Below are positions 35,477-44,112 of a stretch of 64,000 nt of DNA, piece by piece (the stretch's first letter is position 1; each line of letters opens with the position of its first letter). This DNA is from Shimia_B sp038528385. Its GTDB lineage: Bacteria > Pseudomonadota > Alphaproteobacteria > Rhodobacterales > Rhodobacteraceae. The stretch covers positions 132,084 to 196,083 of the forward strand of contig JBCBET010000005.1 of the NCBI GenBank assembly GCA_038528385.1. The letters are read 5' to 3'. Made by a program: the position numbers and the translations under genes. Below the pieces are notes generated by a model, which had not been told where the DNA came from, did no database searches, and saw only the letters and a list, made by a program, of their open reading frames with translations.

Positions 35477-35482
35477 CGCGGG

Positions 35483-36889
35483 TCAGAAGTGGATGGCGCG
35501 GTCCCACGCGTCGAGCGTGCTTTCGTGCATCATCTCGCTGAGCGTCGGGTGCGGGAAGACCGTCTCCATGAGGTCCTCTTCCGTGGTCTCGAGCTTTTGC
35601 CCGATGACATAGCCCTGGATCATCTCGGTGACCTCGGCGCCCACCATGTGCGCCCCGAGAAGCTCGCCGGTTTTCGCGTCGAAGACGGTCTTCACCAGTC
35701 CCTCGGGCTCGCCCAGCGCGATGGCCTTGCCGTTCCCGATGAAGGGGAAGCGGCCCACCTTGATCTCGCGGCCCGTCTCCTTGGCCTTGGCTTCGGTGAG
35801 ACCCACGGAGGCGACCTGCGGGTGGCAATAGGTGCAGCCGGCGATGGCCTCGGGCTTCACCGGGTGCACGTTGTTCTTGCCCGCGATGAGCTCGGCCACC
35901 ATGACCCCCTCGTGGGAGGCCTTGTGCGCGAGCCAGGGCCCGTTCGTGGCGTCACCGATGACGAAGAGCCCCTCCACGCCCGTCCGGCAATACTCATCGG
36001 TCACGGCAAAGGAGCGGTCGAGCTTCACGCCCGCCTCCTCCAGACCGATGCCCGAGGTGTTGGCCACGATCCCCACGGCGGAGATGACGGTGTCGAACTC
36101 CTCGGTGGTGACCTTGCCGCCCTCTTCGATGTGCGCGGTGACCTTGCCGCCAGCGCCGTTGGGCTTGCGGTCGAGTTTCTTGACCATCGCCTTGGCGCGG
36201 ATCTTCATGCCTTGCTTCTCGAAGGACTTCTTCGCGAAGGCGGAGATCTCTTCGTCCTCCACCGGCAGGATGCGGTCCATGACCTCCACGACCGTCGTGT
36301 CGCAACCCAGCGTGTTGTAGAAGCTGGCGAATTCGATGCCGATGGCGCCCGATCCGATCACGAGGAGCTTCTTGGGCATGCGCGGCGGCACGAGCGCGTG
36401 TTTGTAGGTCCAGACGAGATCGCCGTCGGCCTCGAGACCCGGCAGCTCCCGCGCGCGGGCGCCGGTCGCCACGATGATGTTCTTGGCGGTGAGTTCCTCG
36501 GTGCCCTTGTCGGTCTTCACGGTGACGCGGCCCTTACCGGCGAGCGTCGCCTCGCCCATGATGGCCGTCACCTTGTTCTTCTTCAGGAGGTGCCCCACCC
36601 CGCCGTTGAGCTGCTTGGCCACCGCTCGGGAGCGCGCGACGACGGCGTCGAGGTCGTAATCGATGCCAGAGGCTTTCAGGCCGAATTCCTTGGCGCGGTG
36701 CATCAGGTGGAAGACCTCGGAGGAGCGCAGCATCGCCTTCGTCGGAATGCAGCCCCAGTTCAGGCAGATGCCGCCCATATGCTCGCGTTCCACAACGGCG
36801 ACCTTGAGGCCGAGCTGCGCGCCGCGGATCGCGGCCACGTAGCCGCCGGGCCCCGCGCCGATGACGACCATGTCGAAATTCTGAGCCAT
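35483..36889 (-). CDS. lpdA: Dihydrolipoyl dehydrogenase (E3)
   Basis: A 468-aa FAD/NAD disulfide oxidoreductase, the E3 of the 2-oxoacid dehydrogenase and glycine cleavage complexes. The N-terminal FAD fold is MVVIGAGPGGYVAAIRGAQ, the redox pair is Cys42/Cys47 in GGICLNWGCIPTKAML, the NAD fold is LLVIGSGAIGIEFASFY, and the C-terminal base histidine is in FPHPTLSEMMHE. No E1/E2 genes are adjacent, so its complex is unspecified. A 20-bp near-palindrome lies 22 bp upstream of the ATG. Confidence 0.96.
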   Translation of the reverse strand: MAQNFDMVVIGAGPGGYVAAIRGAQLGLKVAVVEREHMGGICLNWGCIPTKAMLRSSEVFHLMHRAKEFGLKASGIDYDLDAVVARSRAVAKQLNGGVGHLLKKNKVTAIMGEATLAGKGRVTVKTDKGTEELTAKNIIVATGARARELPGLEADGDLVWTYKHALVPPRMPKKLLVIGSGAIGIEFASFYNTLGCDTTVVEVMDRILPVEDEEISAFAKKSFEKQGMKIRAKAMVKKLDRKPNGAGGKVTAHIEEGGKVTTEEFDTVISAVGIVANTSGIGLEEAGVKLDRSFAVTDEYCRTGVEGLFVIGDATNGPWLAHKASHEGVMVAELIAGKNNVHPVKPEAIAGCTYCHPQVASVGLTEAKAKETGREIKVGRFPFIGNGKAIALGEPEGLVKTVFDAKTGELLGAHMVGAEVTEMIQGYVIGQKLETTEEDLMETVFPHPTLSEMMHESTLDAWDRAIHF

Positions 36890-36910
36890 TCTTCAGACCT
36901 TTCTCAAGCG

Positions 36911-36930
36911 TTTGTTGAACGTTAAACAAA
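36911..36930 (-). promoter_or_regulatory. Near-perfect 20-bp palindrome upstream of lpdA
   Basis: TTTGTTGAACGTTAAACAAA reads the same on both strands except for one symmetric pair of positions. It lies 22-41 bp before the lpdA ATG, an operator-like place. No known regulator is assigned. Confidence 0.4.
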
Positions 36931-37011
36931 CTCACCCAAGGTCAAAAGGGGGTGCGGGCGAACTCGGCGGCAATGCCGCACTGCGCCCGAAGCATAGCTC
37001 GCAGCCTCCCG

Positions 37012-37590
37012 TCAGGCGTGCTCGTCCACCTGGCGGAGCACGCTGCCATAGCCGCCAAGATCGAGATATTCCCGCTCCGGCCCCGTCATGCGACGTCCCA
37101 ACGCCGCGTTGCGCGTGGGAAAGCGGCCATAGCGGCGGATGATCTCGCGGTGAGCTTTGGCATGGGGCAGGTTCCGGGCACCGTGCTCCGGCATGCGGGT
37201 CGCGAAGAGGCGCACGGCGCGGTCTTGGTCCGGCAGGCATTCCGAATGCATGAGCGGCATGTAGAAGAACTGCCGCGCAGGCTCGTCGATGCGGCAATCC
37301 CAGTTCTTGTCGATGGCCATCTTGGCCGCGGCGAGGGCGTAGTCGTCCGAGGCGAAGGCATCGCCGGTGTCGCGGAACATGTTGCGGGGAAACTGGTCCA
37401 TCAAGAGGATGTAGGCGAGCGTCCCCGACGGATAGGTGAGCCAGAGCCCGTAACGCCCCTCCATCGCCTCGTGCCAGCCCGCTTCGAACCGGATCCGGAT
37501 GGCGGCGTCGAGCTCTTCCCCGCCGCGGTACCAATCCGCGGGCGTCAGCTCATCGAGCCAGTATCCAAGTATGTCCTCCGGCGTCGTCAT
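37012..37590 (-). CDS. DUF924 family protein
   Basis: A 192-aa all-helical protein. The family signature is visible as ILGYWLDELTPADWYRGGEELDAAIRIRF at the start, LTYPSGTLAYILLMDQFPRNMFRDT in the middle, then PLMHSECLPDQDRAVRLF and HREIIRRYGRFPTRNAALGR. Members are common in proteobacteria but uncharacterised. I use the ATG at 37590 with the first 20 residues of the longer frame dropped. It precedes lpdA on the same strand with a 122-bp gap. Confidence 0.9.
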   Translation of the reverse strand: MTTPEDILGYWLDELTPADWYRGGEELDAAIRIRFEAGWHEAMEGRYGLWLTYPSGTLAYILLMDQFPRNMFRDTGDAFASDDYALAAAKMAIDKNWDCRIDEPARQFFYMPLMHSECLPDQDRAVRLFATRMPEHGARNLPHAKAHREIIRRYGRFPTRNAALGRRMTGPEREYLDLGGYGSVLRQVDEHA

Positions 37591-37653
37591 GGCGCCTGCT
37601 CCCTCGCTTGTCCCGGTCCGTAGGCTGGGCACGGGAACCGCAAAAGGCAAGGC

Positions 37654-38949
37654 TTAGGCCGCGCGATCCGGCGTTTCCCCGTCCTTTGTCTCCTCGCCGC
37701 CCTCTTCGGCGGCGTCGAAATAGTATTCCTGGGCGGCCTCGAAGGCCACGGGCGAGGAGGCGGGCGAGAGCGGCGCGTAGCTCGTCGCCTCGTAGCCCTC
37801 TTCGCCGTAGCTGCTCGGGCGGCGCGTCATGCGGTAGGCCGCGTAGGCCGCGAGCCCCAGAAGAAGCACGGTGAGAAACAGGAAAAATCCCTGCGGCCCC
37901 ACCGTCCCCATGACCCAGCCCGTGATGAGCGGGCCGAAGATCGCGCCCAGGCCGTTGATGAAGATGAGCCCGCCCGAGGCCGCCGCCATGTCCTCGTATT
38001 CAATGAAGTCGTTGGTGTAGGCGATGAGGAGCGCATAGAGCGGGTTGGCCGCCCCGCCGATGAAGAACGACGCCACGAGGATCGCCGGGAAGGAGAACGG
38101 CAGCACGAAGGCAAAGAGCGCCGCACCTCCGCCGAGGGCTGCGATGTATAGGATCAGAACGCGCCGATCCATCCGGTCCGAGAGGTAGCCGATGGGGTAT
38201 TGCAGCACCACGGCGCCGATATAAAGCGTCGCCACGAAGAGGGAGACCTGCTGTACGCTCATCCCCGCCTGCGTGCCGTAGACCGCCGACATGCCGAACA
38301 TGGCCGAAAAGACGCCGCCGAGCAGCGCCATGCCCATGCAGCCCAGCGGCGAGATCCGGGTGAGCTGGCGCAGCGTCATGGGCTTCGTTGAATCGAAGGC
38401 CGGGGTGGGCGAGATCGACAGGAGGATCGGCGCGAAGGCCAGGCTCACGAGCACCGATGGAATGATAAAGAGCTCGAACCCCGACGGATCGCCGAAGCCG
38501 ATGATCGCCTGGGCCGCCACGACGCCCGTCATCTGCACGATCATGTAGAGCGAAAGCGCCTGTCCCCGGTTCTCCTTCGTGGTGGCGTTGTTGAGCCAGC
38601 TTTCTGCGGTCACGTAGACGCCCGAGAAGCAAAAGCCGATGATCGCCCGCCCCAGCGTCCACGCGATGGGGTCCGTGAGCACGGGAAAGAGGATCAGCAC
38701 CGCCGAAATCAGCGACCCGAGCGCCGCGAAGACCCGCACGTGCCCCACGCGGCGGATGAGCTCCGGCGTGGCCCGCGACCCGCCGAGAAAGCCGGCGAAA
38801 TAGGCCGACATCACGATAGACATCTCCAGCGTCGAAAAGCCCTCGAGGCCGCCCCGCACACCCAGGAGCGTGCCCTGGACGCCGTTGCCCACCATGAGGA
38901 GGCCCATTCCAAGCAACAGCGCCCAGGCGCTCGCCACCACAGCCCGCAT
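37654..38949 (-). CDS. Major facilitator superfamily transporter (YcaD-like)
   Basis: A 431-aa protein with about 12 membrane helices. It contains FLGGSRATPELIRRVGHVRVF after helix 2, FSGVYVTAESWLNNATTKENRGQ in the central region and YLSDRMDRRVLILY between helices 8 and 9. The ESWLNNATTKENRGQ segment is typical of the YcaD/MFS sugar-or-drug subgroup. An unusual ~55-residue acidic, tyrosine-rich C-terminal tail (EEGYEATSY...AAQEYYFDAAEE) lies in the cytoplasm. Substrate unknown. ATG at 38949 chosen over the longer frame. Confidence 0.85.
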   Translation of the reverse strand: MRAVVASAWALLLGMGLLMVGNGVQGTLLGVRGGLEGFSTLEMSIVMSAYFAGFLGGSRATPELIRRVGHVRVFAALGSLISAVLILFPVLTDPIAWTLGRAIIGFCFSGVYVTAESWLNNATTKENRGQALSLYMIVQMTGVVAAQAIIGFGDPSGFELFIIPSVLVSLAFAPILLSISPTPAFDSTKPMTLRQLTRISPLGCMGMALLGGVFSAMFGMSAVYGTQAGMSVQQVSLFVATLYIGAVVLQYPIGYLSDRMDRRVLILYIAALGGGAALFAFVLPFSFPAILVASFFIGGAANPLYALLIAYTNDFIEYEDMAAASGGLIFINGLGAIFGPLITGWVMGTVGPQGFFLFLTVLLLGLAAYAAYRMTRRPSSYGEEGYEATSYAPLSPASSPVAFEAAQEYYFDAAEEGGEETKDGETPDRAA

Positions 38950-39052
38950 CGCACCGATCCTTCGCCTGCGCTTCTGCGGCGCGGCTACGCCCGAATCGAA
39001 GAGGCGTCCACCCTGGAGCGGACACAAATGTCGGTTTCAGACTGCCCGCCCC

Positions 39053-40108
39053 TCAGGGGCGCTCGGGCCAGAGGAGCGATGCATCGCCGTAGGAGAAGAA
39101 ACGGTAGGCCTCCGCGATGGCATGGGCATAGACGGCGTCGACCCGGGGCTTCCCGATGAAGGCGCTCACGAGCATCATGAGCGTCGATTTCGGCAGGTGG
39201 AAATTGGTCATGAGCCCGTCGCAAAGCGCGAACTCGAAGCCCGGGGTGATGAAGATGTCGGTCTCGCCCCGCCAGGCCGTCAACTCTCCGGTGCGCGCCG
39301 CGGTCTCCAGGAGGCGCATGGCCGTCGTGCCCACGGGGATGACCCGCCCGCCCTGGGCCTTCGTCTCGGTGATCTCGGCGGCCGCCTCCGCGGGCACCTC
39401 GCCCCATTCGGCATGCATCTTGTGGTCCGCGATATCGTCGACCTTCACGGGCAGGAACGTGCCCGCCCCCACGTGGAGCGTGACGAAGGAATGCGCCACG
39501 CCGCGCCGCGCGAGGCTGGCCATGACGCCCTCGTCGAAATGGAGCGAGGCCGTGGGTGCCGCGATGGCGCCGGCATGGCGGGCGAAGATCGGCTGGTAAT
39601 CCGTGCGGTCCCGCGCATCGGCGGGACGTTTGGCCGCGATGTAGGGGGGCAGCGGCATGTGGCCCGCCGCATTGAGCGCGGCATCGAAATCCGCGCCCGC
39701 GAGGGAGAAGGCGAGCCGCCCCTGCCCGTCGCTCTTCGATACGAGGCGGGCCGAGAGGCCCGCGCCGAAAACGATCCCCTCCCCCTCGGCGACTTTTCTC
39801 AGCGGCTTGAGGAGCGCGGTCCAGGTGCCATCGGCCTCGGGCTGGAGGAGCGTCACCTCGATCTTCGCGCTCACCGCGCCCTGCGCGCTCGCCCGCGTGC
39901 GGGTGCCGAAGAGGCGCGCGGGAATGACCTTCGTGTCATTGAAGACGAGCCGGTCGCCGGGATGCAGGTGATCGGCGAGGTCGCGTACGACCGCGTCCTT
40001 CAGCCCCGAGGGATGGGAGACGAGGAGCCGCGCCGCGCTCCGCGGGACAGGCGGCCGCGTGGCGATGAGCGCCTCGGGGAGCGTGAAATCGAAGTCGGAG
40101 AGTTTCAT
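39053..40108 (-). CDS. queA: tRNA preQ1(34) S-adenosylmethionine ribosyltransferase-isomerase
   Basis: A 351-aa enzyme that transfers and isomerises the ribosyl part of SAM onto preQ1 in tRNA wobble position 34, yielding epoxyqueuosine. Family motifs include FDFTLPEALIATRPPVPR, DRLVFNDTKVIPARLFG, MPLPPYI, TASLHFDEGVMASL and LHVGAGTFLPVK. Complete. It follows the AsmA-like gene by 19 bp on the same strand and may share its transcript. Confidence 0.96.
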   Translation of the reverse strand: MKLSDFDFTLPEALIATRPPVPRSAARLLVSHPSGLKDAVVRDLADHLHPGDRLVFNDTKVIPARLFGTRTRASAQGAVSAKIEVTLLQPEADGTWTALLKPLRKVAEGEGIVFGAGLSARLVSKSDGQGRLAFSLAGADFDAALNAAGHMPLPPYIAAKRPADARDRTDYQPIFARHAGAIAAPTASLHFDEGVMASLARRGVAHSFVTLHVGAGTFLPVKVDDIADHKMHAEWGEVPAEAAAEITETKAQGGRVIPVGTTAMRLLETAARTGELTAWRGETDIFITPGFEFALCDGLMTNFHLPKSTLMMLVSAFIGKPRVDAVYAHAIAEAYRFFSYGDASLLWPERP

Positions 40109-40127
40109 CGGCGTGGACGTTCCGCAG

Positions 40128-43100
40128 CTATTGCGTCACCTCGGGCGGCGCGCGGCGGAAGATTTCCCTGAACATGCCCGGCGTCAAGGCGGAAAGCGGA
40201 TTGACCGAAACCTCGGGCGCCGAGGCCGGTCCGCGCAGGTTGAAATTGAAGCCGATCAGGCCCTCGCCGCGCCGCGTGAGGAACGAGCCGATGCTGTTGA
40301 CGAGGTAGAACGGCGAGATCACCCCCTGGAAGTCCATGGCGCGGGCCCGCGTGTCGAAGATCCCGTCCAGCGAGATACCGAGCGAATTGCCCGTGGCGCT
40401 CGCTTGCGTCACGATGACCTGCTCCGGCGTAAGGCGGAAATCGGCGTCCACCTCCGTGAAGGCGAGCCCGCCGCCATCCATCTGTTCCAGGAGACCCACC
40501 ACGGAGATCGCCGATAGAAGCGCCGCCATGGAGGGCGCATCCGTCACGCGGATATTGCTGAGGTCTGCGCGCCCGTCATAGACGCCGTCGCCCGCCCGCG
40601 GCTCCAGGAGGAGCGAGAGGTTGCCGCCCCGCACCTGCCGGAAAAGCCCTGCATCCCGGATCACGCCGCCGCCGTCAGCGCTCTGGATGCGGATGCGGGG
40701 GCCGTCGGGCGTGGGCTCGAGGCGCCCCTCTAGGGCCGCGCCGCCGTTGACCTGCGCGGTGAAAGCGCCGGCGAGGCCTCCGGTCGTCTCGAAGGCGCCG
40801 CTCAGCCCCGTGAGCACGATGTCCTCGGAGATGACGAGCCGGTCGAGGCCGATATCGAGGGGCGGGCCGGTGCCGTTGCCCGGAGCCGCCCGAAAGCGCG
40901 CGCGGCGCAGGTCGAGATCGCCCTGGCGCAAGCGCACCGCCGGCGGCAGGCCCGTGCCGCGTCCCAGGAGCGTCAGGCGCCCGGACATCCAGTCGCCCAC
41001 GGCAAAGCGGTCGAGCTCGGCGCGCGCGAGCCCGCCGCCCGGCGTCAGGAGGATCCGGCCCTGTGCCGCGAGCCCCGGCCCGGCGAGCCGAAACTCGTCG
41101 ACCCCGGGCTCCGCGCCCAGGCGGCCGGCGACAAGGAGTTCACCCGGCGTCCCGGGCGCCTTGACCCAGCCCACCGGGTCCACGGCCACGCGCAACCCCA
41201 CGAGGTCGGAGGCGAGCGTGAACCGAGGCCCCTCCCCCTCCGCCCCCTGCGCCCCCTCCGCCCCCTGCGCGGGGAGCGTCATGGCGAAGCGGCCCGTGCC
41301 CTCGCCCCGCACGCTTCCCGGCGGCAGGGCGATCCCGAATTCATCGAGCGCGGCGGGCGACAGCGCCACCTCCGCGCGCAGTTCGCTAGGCTGCGGTCCC
41401 TGGCCCAGCACCGCCGACCACGCGCCCTCGAAATCGACGCGCCCGAGGCTGCCCTGCCCGGAAACTGTGATCCCGTCATTGGTCACGGCCACGCGCCCGC
41501 GGGGCAGCGCGAGCAGCCGTCCCTCGATGATCTGGGTGCTGCGCAGCCCGAAAAGCTCCGCGCCGATATCCACCGCAACATCAGGGCCGCGGATCCCCGG
41601 CTTCATGGGAAAGGAGAGGCGTCCGGCGACCTCCGCGCGCCCGCCGGCCAGCGTCACAGGGCGCCCGGCCTTGCTCAGGAAGCGGAAGGGTTCCTCGTCG
41701 AGGACGGAGAGGACGGCAGTGATCGTCCCCGCCGCGCGCAGGTCGACCTCCGCGGTGGCGGGTTTCTCGCGCGTGTCGGCGACGTTGAACACCGTGCCAG
41801 CGGCATAGAGCTCGCCGCCCTGGGGCGCCTGCATCTCACCCGCATCCACCATGACCGTGAACTGGTGATCATGGGCTGACATGACGCCCACGCCGCCCGT
41901 GACGGGGGGCAGCGTCCGCAGGATGCGCAAGGTGGCGTCGCGGAAGCGCTGGGTCATGGAAACGGTGGGCTTTTCTCCCGGCACGGTGCGCACCGACCAG
42001 CGCGCCGCCTCGATCGTGCCCTCCTCGATATTGGCCGCGATCCAGCGGCGGAGGCCCGGGCGCACGCTCTCGGGCCAGAGTTCCAGCGCGCGGGCGGCCG
42101 CCACGCGGTCCACGGCGGCATCGACGGCCACGCGCCAGCCGTCCCGGCGCGCTGCGATCTGCCCGGAGACGACCGCCGTCGTCTCCCCGTCCACCACGAC
42201 CCCCTGCCCGATATCGAGCGTGAAGGGATCGAGGCGCAGGCGGAAATCGGCGGCCACGCGGTCGAGCGCGCGGGGCGCGTCGTAGAGCCCGCCGGGATTG
42301 CCTTCGATATGGTCCACCGTGAACTGTCCCACGATCTCCTGCGGGGCGAGGCCGCGGAAGTCCTGGAGCTGGGCCGTGCCGTGGGCAGTCGCGGAGCCCC
42401 AGTCGGTCTCCAGGGCGATCTCCTCGAAGCTCAGGCGCTGCAGCGCGCGGTCGAATTCGAGCGCCATGAAGGCTTTCTCGAAGGGGATCGGGCGGCTCGC
42501 CCGGTTGGGGCGCAGGGCCCCGGCGCCGAGCTCGAGCGAGCCCTCCAGCGCCGCGAGGCCCCCTGGCCCAACGCTCGTGCGCATGGCCACCGACACGGGC
42601 GCGTCGAGCACCTCGAGCCAGGCGAGCGCCGGCACCTGGCTCGCGAGGTCGGCGGAGGCGGCATCCTCCACGACCGCGGCCACCGAAAGCTGGCCTGTGG
42701 CCCCCTCGCGGCCGATGGACAGCGACAGCGACGCGAGGTCCTGGCGGCCGGTGAGCACCGCCGCCTCCACCGTCAGGAGGAGGTCGCCGCCCTCGCGGAA
42801 GAGCCGGAGCTGCCCGCCATCGCCGGTCCAGTTCCCGCCGGTGACGCTGTCCTGGTAGTTGACGGTGACGTTCTCGGCGGAAATCTCCACGAGGCGCGCA
42901 AAACCGGGACGGGCCAGCGCCGCGTCGATCTCCGCAAAGAGCGCGGCGACATCGCTCAACGCGCCGAGCCCGCCGGTGGAGGCCTGCCCCAAAGAGACGT
43001 CGAAGCGGCCATCGGGCCCGCGGGCCACGCGCAGCACGGCGCCGGACATGTCGAGCCGGCGGAGCGCCACCTCCCCGCCGAGAAGCGCGTCGAGGGCCAG

Positions 43101-43409
43101 ATCGCCGCGCAGGCGGTTGAGGTCGAGCACCACCGCGCCCGCCTGGGTAACCTCGACATCCTCGAGGTAAATCTGCGGATGGTAGCCCCGGTCGAGACCC
43201 ACGCGGATCGCCCCGAAGCTGAGCCCGCCGCCCGGCACGAGGTCCTCGGCCTCGGCATTGACCTTCTGGGTGACCCAGCCGCCCACCGGCACCGGGTCCG
43301 CCTGCAAGCGCAGGACACCTGCGAAGGCCGCCAGCACGAGGAGACCCACGAGACCGCCGAGGACCCAGGGCCAGCGCCGTCTCCTCCGGATTGCGCGTTC
43401 TTCCACCAC
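40128..43409 (-). CDS. AsmA/YhdP-like envelope protein (1093 aa)
   Basis: One N-terminal membrane helix (WPWVLGGLVGLLVLAAFAGVLRL after a RRRRR run) followed by a very long periplasmic beta-rich domain. The C-terminus has an AsmA-like segment: GGNLSLLLEPRAGDGVYDGRADLS, MAALLSAISVVGLLEQM, then DGIFDTRARAMDFQGVISPFYLVNSIGSFL. Proteins of this class (YhdP, TamB, YdbH) form elongated grooves that move phospholipids between membranes; YhdP is the closest in length and C-terminal form. A role in outer-membrane lipid transport is inferred from family. Alanine, glycine and arginine dominate. The gene diverges from bcp. Confidence 0.85.
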   Translation of the reverse strand: MVEERAIRRRRRWPWVLGGLVGLLVLAAFAGVLRLQADPVPVGGWVTQKVNAEAEDLVPGGGLSFGAIRVGLDRGYHPQIYLEDVEVTQAGAVVLDLNRLRGDLALDALLGGEVALRRLDMSGAVLRVARGPDGRFDVSLGQASTGGLGALSDVAALFAEIDAALARPGFARLVEISAENVTVNYQDSVTGGNWTGDGGQLRLFREGGDLLLTVEAAVLTGRQDLASLSLSIGREGATGQLSVAAVVEDAASADLASQVPALAWLEVLDAPVSVAMRTSVGPGGLAALEGSLELGAGALRPNRASRPIPFEKAFMALEFDRALQRLSFEEIALETDWGSATAHGTAQLQDFRGLAPQEIVGQFTVDHIEGNPGGLYDAPRALDRVAADFRLRLDPFTLDIGQGVVVDGETTAVVSGQIAARRDGWRVAVDAAVDRVAAARALELWPESVRPGLRRWIAANIEEGTIEAARWSVRTVPGEKPTVSMTQRFRDATLRILRTLPPVTGGVGVMSAHDHQFTVMVDAGEMQAPQGGELYAAGTVFNVADTREKPATAEVDLRAAGTITAVLSVLDEEPFRFLSKAGRPVTLAGGRAEVAGRLSFPMKPGIRGPDVAVDIGAELFGLRSTQIIEGRLLALPRGRVAVTNDGITVSGQGSLGRVDFEGAWSAVLGQGPQPSELRAEVALSPAALDEFGIALPPGSVRGEGTGRFAMTLPAQGAEGAQGAEGEGPRFTLASDLVGLRVAVDPVGWVKAPGTPGELLVAGRLGAEPGVDEFRLAGPGLAAQGRILLTPGGGLARAELDRFAVGDWMSGRLTLLGRGTGLPPAVRLRQGDLDLRRARFRAAPGNGTGPPLDIGLDRLVISEDIVLTGLSGAFETTGGLAGAFTAQVNGGAALEGRLEPTPDGPRIRIQSADGGGVIRDAGLFRQVRGGNLSLLLEPRAGDGVYDGRADLSNIRVTDAPSMAALLSAISVVGLLEQMDGGGLAFTEVDADFRLTPEQVIVTQASATGNSLGISLDGIFDTRARAMDFQGVISPFYLVNSIGSFLTRRGEGLIGFNFNLRGPASAPEVSVNPLSALTPGMFREIFRRAPPEVTQ

Positions 43410-43476
43410 GGAGCGCCCTTTAACCGGCCCCGGCGCCGCCTAGAACAAGGCACATCAACGCACGGGAGACCATCTC

Positions 43477-43938
43477 ATGATCAACGAAGGCGACACCGCC
43501 CCCGATTTCACCCTGCCCCGCGACGGCGACGGCGCGCTGACGCTGTCGGCTCTGCGTCCCAAGGCGGTCGTCCTCTATTTCTACCCCAAGGATGACACGC
43601 CCGGCTGCACCAAGGAAGCGGTTGCCTTCACCGAAAGCGTGGAGGACTTCGCCGCCGCCGGGGCCGTCATCGTGGGCGTATCGAAGGACCCGGTGAAAAA
43701 GCACGACAAGTTCATCGCCAAGCACGACCTCAAGATCGCGCTGGTGAGCGACGAGGAGAGCGACGTCTGCGAAACCTACGGCACATGGGTCGAAAAGAGC
43801 ATGTACGGCAAGACCTACATGGGCATCGAGCGGTCCACGTTTCTCATCGACGGGACGGGCAAAGTCGCCCAGATCTGGCGGAAGGTGAAGGTGCCCGGCC
43901 ACGCCTCCGCCGTGCTCGAGGCGGTCAAAGGCCTTTGA
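43477..43938 (+). CDS. bcp: Peroxiredoxin, BCP/PrxQ type
   Basis: A 153-aa thiol peroxidase. The peroxidatic cysteine is Cys44 in FYPKDDTPGCTKEAVAF. The near resolving cysteine found five residues later in E. coli BCP is absent here (Val49/Ala50). Another cysteine, Cys98 in DEESDVCETYG, may resolve or the enzyme may be 1-Cys. C-terminal WRKVKVPGHASAVLEAVK fits the family. It diverges from the AsmA-like gene and is followed by a clean terminator. Confidence 0.93.
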   Translation: MINEGDTAPDFTLPRDGDGALTLSALRPKAVVLYFYPKDDTPGCTKEAVAFTESVEDFAAAGAVIVGVSKDPVKKHDKFIAKHDLKIALVSDEESDVCETYGTWVEKSMYGKTYMGIERSTFLIDGTGKVAQIWRKVKVPGHASAVLEAVKGL

Positions 43939-43953
43939 TCTTTCGGCGAAATC

Positions 43954-43974
43954 CCGCCGCTTTGCGGCGGTTTT
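43954..43974 (+). terminator. Intrinsic terminator after bcp
   Basis: CCGCCGC (43954-43960) and GCGGCGG (43964-43970) form a 7-bp stem with a TTT loop, followed by TTTT. It starts 16 bp after the stop. Confidence 0.8.
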
Positions 43975-44112
43975 GCCGCAAATTGAGGCCCACGTCGCCC
44001 GCCCCTGTTGCGGGGCCATGGTGTCGCAGCTACACACCTCGCCAACAGCTCGCAGGTGCGCGGAGGGGACCGACGCGCCTGCCATAAGAGGCAACGGAAC
44101 GGGGCAGATTTC

